The position numbers and the translations under genes were made by a program. Under the pieces are notes generated by a model that worked only from the letters and a program-made list of their open reading frames with translations, was not told the DNA's origin and did not search any database. Below are positions 23,857 to 30,018 of a DNA stretch of 32,317 bases, piece after piece (position 1 is the first letter of the stretch; each line of letters begins with the position of its first letter). Source of the stretch: Burkholderiaceae bacterium (lineage in GTDB: Bacteria; Pseudomonadota; Gammaproteobacteria; Burkholderiales; Burkholderiaceae_E); the NCBI GenBank assembly GCA_023384005.1, contig JAHDXY010000020.1, positions 1 to 32,317 of the forward strand. Direction: 5' to 3'.

Positions 23857-24414
23857 TTGGGCACAGCGCAAAGAACCAGCGAGGACTCACCGATACTGAT
23901 CGCCGATCTGGTCGTGGCGCCTGGCCTCGGCAGTCTCGGCCTGACCTTCTGCCCCGGGAAGAAGGACCGCGACGCGGGGTGGGATCGTGACCTGGACACC
24001 GACCTTCGGGTGATTCGCGACTGGGGCGCGAGTGTCGTCATCACGCTGATCGAAGACCACGAGTTCCGCACGCTCGGGGTGGAAGCGTTGCCGCAGCGGG
24101 TTCGGGACCATGGGATGGAATGGCTCCACCTTCCGATCCGCGACGTCGACGTGCCCGACGAGCGATTCGAGTCGGCGTGGGTCGGCGCGCGACGCGCGAT
24201 CCACGCCCGGATCGACAATGGGGAACGCGTTCTGATTCATTGCCGCGGGGGGCTGGGAAGAACCGGCCTCGTCGCCGGGGTGATTCTGGTCGAGAGAGGG
24301 TGTGCGGCGGACGAGGCAATCCGGCGGGTGCGTGACGTGCGACGACACGCGATCGAGACGGTGCCACAAGAGGACTATGTGCGACGCGCGGCAGCGCGTC
24401 GCGGTGGAGCGTGA
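23857..24414 (+). CDS. Dual-specificity / CDKN3-like cysteine phosphatase, probable TTG start
   Basis: The signature HCRGGLGRTG (Cys129, Arg135) gives the cysteine-based phosphatase loop, and IRDVDVP ahead of it supplies the general-acid aspartate. The domain extends from SPILIADLVV to the C-terminus, 185 aa in all, near the usual size of stand-alone DSPs. The reading frame is open upstream into the previous gene. I choose TTG 23857 because GGAGG lies just before it (about 23846) and because upstream residues read as a shadow of the phosphatase gene. An ATG at 23779 would overlap that gene by 77 bp. The last 40 bases overlap the convergent gene on the other strand. Confidence 0.82.
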   Translation: MGTAQRTSEDSPILIADLVVAPGLGSLGLTFCPGKKDRDAGWDRDLDTDLRVIRDWGASVVITLIEDHEFRTLGVEALPQRVRDHGMEWLHLPIRDVDVPDERFESAWVGARRAIHARIDNGERVLIHCRGGLGRTGLVAGVILVERGCAADEAIRRVRDVRRHAIETVPQEDYVRRAAARRGGA

Positions 24415-25418
24415 CCAGCGCCGTATCTCTGCGCGATGCGCAACTGCCCTGCCGATGGCGCCCCGTGACTCACCAGACGCACATCCAGGCCGACCCCGCG
24501 AACGCGATCCAGCGCGCGTTCCAGCGCGTGGTCGATCCACTCGTGCGGGTTGCCGAATGCGCTGCCGCCGACGCGCGTGAGGAACACTGTGTTGCACGAC
24601 GTCCGGTGCGCGTTGAGCAGCGCGGCGCAAAGCGTCGCCTCGTAGGTGGCTTCGAGCACCAGCGTCGCGAACGCCTTCCAGCGATCGGCGGGAACCGAGG
24701 TGTAGCTGATCGGAAGCGCGGAGCAAAAGGCCTGCGACACGCGATGACGCGGCTCAGGGAGGGCAGTGACTTCGACGTCCCAGTGCAAGCCGATCCGCAG
24801 CAGGCCGCGCAATCGGTCGATCTCCGCAGGGCTCGACGACGCGAGAACGGCCGCGATGCGGGCCAGCGCATCGGCGCTGCAAAGGGCGTAGCCGTTGCGC
24901 ATCGTCCACAGGCGATCCGCATCGCCGCCGAGGGCGTTGCCGAGGTCCCTCAGGCAGTCGATCTGGCGCTGCGCGGTCTGCCCCACCTGCCCGTCGACTT
25001 CGGCGAAATAGTTGCGATAGATCGTCGCCGCACCCGCGGCGACCGCGCACGCAGGGCCCTGCGTAGGGTCGTGCTCGTATCGGGTGACGCCGTCCTCGGG
25101 TGTGAGGTTCGGCCCGGTCATCTCCAGCAGGTTGAACTGCGACGCCACCTGGAACAGCGCGTTCGCGTTGATCGGATCGAGGTGAAGTCCCTTCGCGTCG
25201 CCCGAGACACAGGTGACCTTCAGCTTGCCGGACAACTCGCTGCGACTCGGCTCGGCGCGAAGCCGCAACTCGGCGAGCGTCGGGGTCTCGAGACGGCCGA
25301 CGGCGTAGACGCGTCCGTTGACCTTCGAGCGCAGGTTCTCGCCGACGACCTCGAGCCGATCCCGGGTCGAGTGATAGTCACCCTCGCGAAAGCCGGTCAG
25401 CCGCTCGAACCAGTCCAT
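24375..25418 (-). CDS. Conserved-looking protein of unknown function, possible macro-domain-like fold
   Basis: The 347-aa protein starts at ATG 25418 (MDWFERLTGF). The open frame upstream to 25502 is low-complexity and rejected. Notable stretches are TCVSGDAKGLHLDPINANAL and FQVASQFNLLEMTGPNLTP in the first third. The middle has DPTQGPACAVAAGAATIYRN, and further on come YEATLCAALLNA and VFLTRVGGSAFGNPHEWI. The last two resemble the late glycine-rich loop and helix of macro (ADP-ribose-binding) domains, and SGDA...NAN recalls the early one. These likenesses are faint and by eye. If correct it would bind or cleave an ADP-ribose-like ligand. It is 130 bp downstream of the VIT-vWA gene on the same strand and overlaps the DSP gene end by 40 bp. 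Confidence 0.6.
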   Translation of the reverse strand: MDWFERLTGFREGDYHSTRDRLEVVGENLRSKVNGRVYAVGRLETPTLAELRLRAEPSRSELSGKLKVTCVSGDAKGLHLDPINANALFQVASQFNLLEMTGPNLTPEDGVTRYEHDPTQGPACAVAAGAATIYRNYFAEVDGQVGQTAQRQIDCLRDLGNALGGDADRLWTMRNGYALCSADALARIAAVLASSSPAEIDRLRGLLRIGLHWDVEVTALPEPRHRVSQAFCSALPISYTSVPADRWKAFATLVLEATYEATLCAALLNAHRTSCNTVFLTRVGGSAFGNPHEWIDHALERALDRVRGVGLDVRLVSHGAPSAGQLRIAQRYGAGHAPPRRAAARRT

Positions 25419-25548
25419 CGAAACCTCGCGTCGAGACGCCAATGCGACAGGGTAGCGTGTCGTGTGGCGACCCCCTGCGCCGTGCTCGGTGGGCCGGTGC
25501 AATCGTGGACCGGGCGCCCGGCCGCGCGCCAGCTAACTCGGGTGACGA

Positions 25549-28017
25549 TCAGACGCCGTATCGCAGCCGACGGGATCGCCCTGGCAAGTTCGATTGCGAT
25601 TGCGGAGGCGCGGAGGCGCCCGGCGGGCTCCCGGCCGTTTCTCGCACGAAGGCGAGGAGCGAACGAATCGCCAGCGTGAGTTTCGATGGGCGCCCGCGGC
25701 GCCGGCGTCCTTCGCCGCTGCCGTCGTCGTCGCCTCCACGTTGAATACCGGCGGCTGGGTACAGATCGGCGAGCTGTCGGAAAACCTCCGCGGTGGCTCT
25801 TTCCTCGGAAACCCCGCATTCGCTGAAGACCTCCAGCGCGACCCAAAGCGCTTGTGGCATGTCGTCTTCTAGCGCGCGAAGGTCATCGATCGAAGCTGAA
25901 GCAGCACTTCGTCGATTCCTGAGCCAGGCCGCGAGCAGGACCGCGAAGCGCTCGAGATCACGCTCCGGGGCGGCGTGCATCGCGGCGATTCCACCGAGAC
26001 GCTCGACAACGATCCCACGCAGCTCTTCGCCATCGGGGATGGAGTGCGCGGGGCTATCCTGACGCGCAAGAAAAGCCGGTATTTCATCGAAGGAGCAATT
26101 GAGGTCCGGCGTCGTTCTCCTGGTCTTCCACGTCGCGGGCGATTCCAATGCCGAAAACCCGCTGCCGCTAAAGCTGTCGGAGCGCCTGACGCGCTTCGTC
26201 GCTGGCCTTGTGGACAATTGGACGCTGCCGGCTCCACCCCAGCCCGCGGCGAGCATCTGCGGAAGCTTGATCGTCTTCAGGTCGCCCGCGGAGCGCTGCG
26301 CGTCGGCGCGCTCGAGCACGAGAACCATCGACGTCGCATCTGTGACGATCTGGTGGCGCTCGGCATAGCGCGCGCGCGCGCCGCTGATCAGCGTGTCGCA
26401 ACGTCGTGCGGCTGCAATCCGCGCAATTGCATCATTCTCGGAAATTGCAGTCGGAATCCCGACAGCGAGCGTGCGCGGCGCCGAATCGTTCCAGGCCAGT
26501 TCGACCGACCCGACGGGAAGCGCGTCGAATCCGGCGATCAGGTAAACGGTGTCGCCCCCAAAGATCGCGTCGGGCAGGGCCAGCGTCCAGACCGGTTTGG
26601 TGGGCCAGTGCACCTGGATGTCGCGCGCACGTGTCTGGCGAAGGCGCGCACCGAGCGCGGCGATCGCACGGACCAGGTCCTCGCCCGCCGTGACGAACTC
26701 GATCGCGCCGCCAGTCTCGCGCGCCAGCCGCGTGAGGAAACCCTCCGCGGGTGCGGCGCCCACTGCGATCACGAACACGCGCTGCTCCGACGCGCGTGCG
26801 TTCGCGAGCAGCGCGTCGTCGTCCCAGATCTCGCCGTCGGTAATCAACAGTACGTCGGCGTCCGCCGCACCTGATCCGCCTCTGGCGAAGACGGCTGCAA
26901 GTGCGGGCCCCATGACGGTGCCGCCCATGTCGGCATTCATGGTCATCAGCCACTGCATCGCGTCAGCAAACACGTCCTCGGTCCATGCGTCGAAATCAGC
27001 GGGGCCGGCCTCGAACCCGGAACCGAAGCGGGCAAGCGAGATGGTGTCGCACACGTCGCAACCCATCAGCAACTGCATCAGGGCGCGTTTGGCTGCGTCG
27101 ATGCTGTCTCCGGCCATGCTGCCCGAGCAGTCGACCAGGATTTTCAGCCTCAGGCTTGCGGCAGGGCCATCGACGCGCGGGGGAGTGAACCCGGCGACGA
27201 GTACGTGCTCCGACTCGGGGGGAGTCGTTCGTGCCGAATTGCGCTCGCGCAGCGGCGCAGAAGCGGGTTCCTGCGCGGGGGCCAGGTCGTTGCGGGCGAC
27301 GACGCACATCTGCTCGGCGAGAACGTCGTCGAAGGTCACGACAAAGTCGCGATCCATCGCGCCCGAAAGCGTGACCACGAGCGCGTCGGCGTCGCGCGAG
27401 AATTCCGCGTCGTGGCTCGGGCACGACACCGTCGCTTTTGCGAGTGCGCCCTCCGCCCGAATCCGTACCGTTGCACGGTACTCGGCATCGAGGCTGGACT
27501 CGGGAACTGCGTGCGCCGGCAATCCCGCTGCCAGCGGGTCGCCATAACGCGGCGCGATCACCGTCGGTATCGTCAGCCGGACGCGACCGCCGTCGAAGGC
27601 GAGCAGCTGCGCGTAGCGCACCTCGACGATCGCGGTCTCACCCGCTTTCAGGTTGCCCAGGCTCACCGTGTACATGCCGTTGGCGGTTCGCTCGAGCAGC
27701 ACTGCGCTGTCACCCTTCTCGACAGCGTCCTCGTAGCGCTGCTCGGCATCGCCGCGCGCGACCACCACCCCGTGCAACTGCTGGCCGGCGAGCTCTACGC
27801 GCAACCCGAGCAGCACCGCGGCCGACGGAAGCGGAAAGGTGTAGATCGCCTCGATGTCGCTCTCGGCGGCATTGCGCCAGTGCTGGCGAAACGTGACCGC
27901 GTGCGACAGGCCGCGCGCGCAGGCGTCGACGTCAACGCGCACTAGCGGCAGCGTGGTGCCGTCCGCACTGCGCATGACGGAGGATTCGGAGGACAGGAAC
28001 GAAGGAAACCGGATCAT
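25549..28017 (-). CDS. VIT domain and von Willebrand factor A domain protein
   Basis: The product is 822 aa with no signal peptide or membrane helix, so it is presumably cytoplasmic. Residues about 15-160 form a VIT domain (inter-alpha-trypsin type), with YTFPLPSAAVLLGLRVEL, EQRYEDAVEKGDSAVLLE and GMYTVSLGNLKAGETAIVEV. A vWA domain follows, with the metal-ion site DCSGSM (296-301), and TDGEIWDDD further on. Residues about 480-700 are an additional uncharacterised region. The C-terminal part has an acidic-then-basic linker GGDDDGSGEGRRRRGRPSK and ends SRRLRYGV. VIT-vWA proteins act as metal-dependent protein-binding scaffolds. The gene follows a MerR regulator (63-bp gap). This MerR-VIT/vWA order seems familiar to me from other proteobacteria. 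Confidence 0.88.
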   Translation of the reverse strand: MIRFPSFLSSESSVMRSADGTTLPLVRVDVDACARGLSHAVTFRQHWRNAAESDIEAIYTFPLPSAAVLLGLRVELAGQQLHGVVVARGDAEQRYEDAVEKGDSAVLLERTANGMYTVSLGNLKAGETAIVEVRYAQLLAFDGGRVRLTIPTVIAPRYGDPLAAGLPAHAVPESSLDAEYRATVRIRAEGALAKATVSCPSHDAEFSRDADALVVTLSGAMDRDFVVTFDDVLAEQMCVVARNDLAPAQEPASAPLRERNSARTTPPESEHVLVAGFTPPRVDGPAASLRLKILVDCSGSMAGDSIDAAKRALMQLLMGCDVCDTISLARFGSGFEAGPADFDAWTEDVFADAMQWLMTMNADMGGTVMGPALAAVFARGGSGAADADVLLITDGEIWDDDALLANARASEQRVFVIAVGAAPAEGFLTRLARETGGAIEFVTAGEDLVRAIAALGARLRQTRARDIQVHWPTKPVWTLALPDAIFGGDTVYLIAGFDALPVGSVELAWNDSAPRTLAVGIPTAISENDAIARIAAARRCDTLISGARARYAERHQIVTDATSMVLVLERADAQRSAGDLKTIKLPQMLAAGWGGAGSVQLSTRPATKRVRRSDSFSGSGFSALESPATWKTRRTTPDLNCSFDEIPAFLARQDSPAHSIPDGEELRGIVVERLGGIAAMHAAPERDLERFAVLLAAWLRNRRSAASASIDDLRALEDDMPQALWVALEVFSECGVSEERATAEVFRQLADLYPAAGIQRGGDDDGSGEGRRRRGRPSKLTLAIRSLLAFVRETAGSPPGASAPPQSQSNLPGRSRRLRYGV

Positions 28018-28080
28018 GATGATTGACTCTTTCTTGGAAGGGTTCGTGTCGGACGCCAGGGAGGGTGTGTCTCGAGGCGG

Positions 28081-28503
28081 CTAGTCGTTGTCGTCGTTCT
28101 CCCTGATTTCCTCGTAGAGCGCGGTCACGCCGCGGAACAGCGCGCGCAACTGCTCGGGGCTGAGCCCCGCGCGGGAAGGTTCGATCGTCAGCTCGATTCC
28201 GTCAGCCACGACCGCGTGGCTCCAGACCTCGAGCGTGCCGGGGCCGCGAGGCCGCGGCGGTACGTCTGCCGGTGCACCGGCGAGCAGTTCGCCGATGCGC
28301 TCGAGCGAGAGCCCGGCCTGCTGCCAGCGCCGGATCGTGAGCACCGCGTCGAGATGCTCGGCGGTGTACCAGGCGCCGCGGCGTACGCCCTCGGGGCGCG
28401 GAACCAGACCCTGGTCGATCCAGAAGCGGATCGTGCGCGGGGGGAGCTCGGCGAGACCGGCGAGGTCGGTGAGGGAGAGGCGGTTCGTTGAGGGGGCGGG
28501 CAT
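28081..28503 (-). CDS. MerR-family transcriptional regulator
   Basis: A 140-aa regulator. The N-terminal winged helix is visible in LTDLAGLAELPPRTIRFWID and the wing RGAWYTAEHLDAVL. The third helix QQAGLSLERIGELLAG follows. The C-terminal half holds no long dimerisation helix and no cysteine-rich metal-binding loop, so it is not a metal-sensing MerR. It probably controls itself and the downstream VIT-vWA gene. No Shine-Dalgarno precedes the ATG at 28503, and a TTGTTT/TATTAA promoter read on this strand would put the transcript start at or next to the ATG. The mRNA may therefore be leaderless. Confidence 0.85.
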   Translation of the reverse strand: MPAPSTNRLSLTDLAGLAELPPRTIRFWIDQGLVPRPEGVRRGAWYTAEHLDAVLTIRRWQQAGLSLERIGELLAGAPADVPPRPRGPGTLEVWSHAVVADGIELTIEPSRAGLSPEQLRALFRGVTALYEEIRENDDND

Positions 28504-28512
28504 CCGACATTA

Positions 28513-28544
28513 ATACACATAAGAACTGTATAAAACAAGTGTAT
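28513..28544. promoter_or_regulatory. AT-rich control region with inverted and direct repeats
   Basis: An island of low GC in this GC-rich window. ATACAC (28513-28518) and GTGTAT (28539-28544) are an inverted repeat with a 20-bp spacer. TGTATAAA occurs twice with a 13-bp period. On the minus strand TTGTTT and TATTAA are 17 bp apart. These are probably the MerR promoter and operator. The remaining 28545-28756 shows no clear element except the promoter-like region itself. Confidence 0.5.
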
Positions 28545-28756
28545 AAATATCGGGCTGATGCGGCGGGTCTCAATTCTTCGGTTCATGGTGCGAACTTCGG
28601 ATGAAAATCGGCCGTCCATGATTCGAATATCGATCACCGCGGGCTCACCAGATGAGCCCAATTGGCCGCAAACTCGCGAATTGGTCAATCGCGCCGCCCG
28701 TTGGCGGCTGTCGGTGAATGCCCCGAGAAGAACAACCCACAGAATTCAAACAAACC

Positions 28757-30013
28757 ATGAAGTTCATCCACGCCGCAGACATCCACCTCGACAGCCCGCT
28801 CGTCGGGCTGTCCGCGTATCAGGACGCGCCCGCCGACACGCTGCGCAACGCCACCCGCGAGGCCTTCCAACGCCTGGTCGACATGGCGCTCGACGAGCGC
28901 GTCGATTTCATGGTGATTGCCGGCGATCTCTACGACGGCGACTGGGAGGACTTCAACACCGGGGTGTTTTTCGCGCGCCAGATGCGCCGGCTGCAGGAAG
29001 CCGATATCCGGGTGTTCGTCCTTCACGGCAACCACGACGCCGAGTCGAAGATGACTCGCAAGCTCGAGTTGCCGGACAACGTGAGCGTCTTCACCGCGCG
29101 CAAGCCCTGCACCTTCGAGATCGAGGCGCTTCGCGTGGCGCTGCACGGCCAGAGCTTTCCGCATGCGGCGGTGGTCGATAACCTGGCGATCGCGTACCCG
29201 GCCCCGAAGTCCGGCTGGCTGAACATCGGCGTGCTGCACACCGCGCTCGAAGGCGGCACGGTTCACGCGAACTACGCGCCGTGCTCGCTCGAACAACTAC
29301 GCGCGAAGAACTACCAGTACTGGGCCCTGGGGCACGTTCACGAGTTCGCCCGCTGGGGAAATCAGTGCCCGATCGTTTACCCGGGAAACCTGCAGGGGCG
29401 ACACATCCGGGAGACCGGCAAGCGCGGCGCGGTGCTCGTGACCGCCCACGGCACCGACGTCGAGAGCGTGGAGCGAATCTACTGCGACGTGTTGCGCTGG
29501 ACCGTGCTCGACGTGGACGTGAGCGCTGCGCAGGACATGGACGAAACGGTGCGCGAGGTGCACCGCCAACTCGAAGCGAAGATCGACACCGATGGCGAGC
29601 GGATGCCGCTTGCCGTTCGCATCAAGCTGACCGGAGCGACCCCCGCGCACGGTGATCTCTTCGGCCGCGAGCGCGAGTTGCGCGCGCAGGTGCTGGCGCA
29701 GGCCGCTGCCTTGGGTGAAGGCCGTGTCTGGGTAGAAAAGCTGCTGGTCGAAACCAGTCCTTCCGCGACGCCGGAGCAGATCGCCGCCCGAATGGACGCG
29801 GTCGCCGAGTTGCAGGAAATCCTGTCCAGCGTCGACGCGGACCAAACGTTCATGGCAAGGCTGAAGGGCGACCTCGACGCGGTCCTGACCACGATTCCAG
29901 CGGAAGCGCTCAGGTCGGTCCCATCGCTTGATGGACTCGACGACGACAAGCTCGGCAATCTCGTGCGCGCGACTGTCCCGGCCGTCATCGCGCGGCTGGC
30001 GCGATCGGAGTAG
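28757..30013 (+). CDS. yhaO: DNA repair exonuclease subunit, YhaO/SbcD (Mre11-like) family
   Basis: The 418-aa calcineurin-type nuclease has IHAADIHLDSPLVG (Asp8, His10), VIAGDLYDGDWE, LHGNHDAESKMT and, in the C-terminal half of the catalytic domain, LGHVHEFA. That spacing fits Mre11/SbcD-type nucleases. The LDSPL motif with the long C-terminal domain after residue 270 is typical of YhaO more than of SbcD itself. The ATG at 28757 sits just before MKFIHAAD. A longer frame upstream adds 13 unlikely residues. It is followed 5 bp later by its presumed coiled-coil ATPase partner, so the two form a complex that processes DNA ends. Only the pair is nearby and there is no accessory helicase. Confidence 0.9.
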   Translation: MKFIHAADIHLDSPLVGLSAYQDAPADTLRNATREAFQRLVDMALDERVDFMVIAGDLYDGDWEDFNTGVFFARQMRRLQEADIRVFVLHGNHDAESKMTRKLELPDNVSVFTARKPCTFEIEALRVALHGQSFPHAAVVDNLAIAYPAPKSGWLNIGVLHTALEGGTVHANYAPCSLEQLRAKNYQYWALGHVHEFARWGNQCPIVYPGNLQGRHIRETGKRGAVLVTAHGTDVESVERIYCDVLRWTVLDVDVSAAQDMDETVREVHRQLEAKIDTDGERMPLAVRIKLTGATPAHGDLFGRERELRAQVLAQAAALGEGRVWVEKLLVETSPSATPEQIAARMDAVAELQEILSSVDADQTFMARLKGDLDAVLTTIPAEALRSVPSLDGLDDDKLGNLVRATVPAVIARLARSE

Positions 30014-30018
30014 CGGCC

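Noticed and set aside
24418-25679. Plus-strand 422-codon open frame opposite the unknown protein and vWA gene
   Set aside because: Composition is shadow-like (Arg/Ala/Val/Glu), with no start site and no domain, while the minus-strand frame has protein-like motifs.
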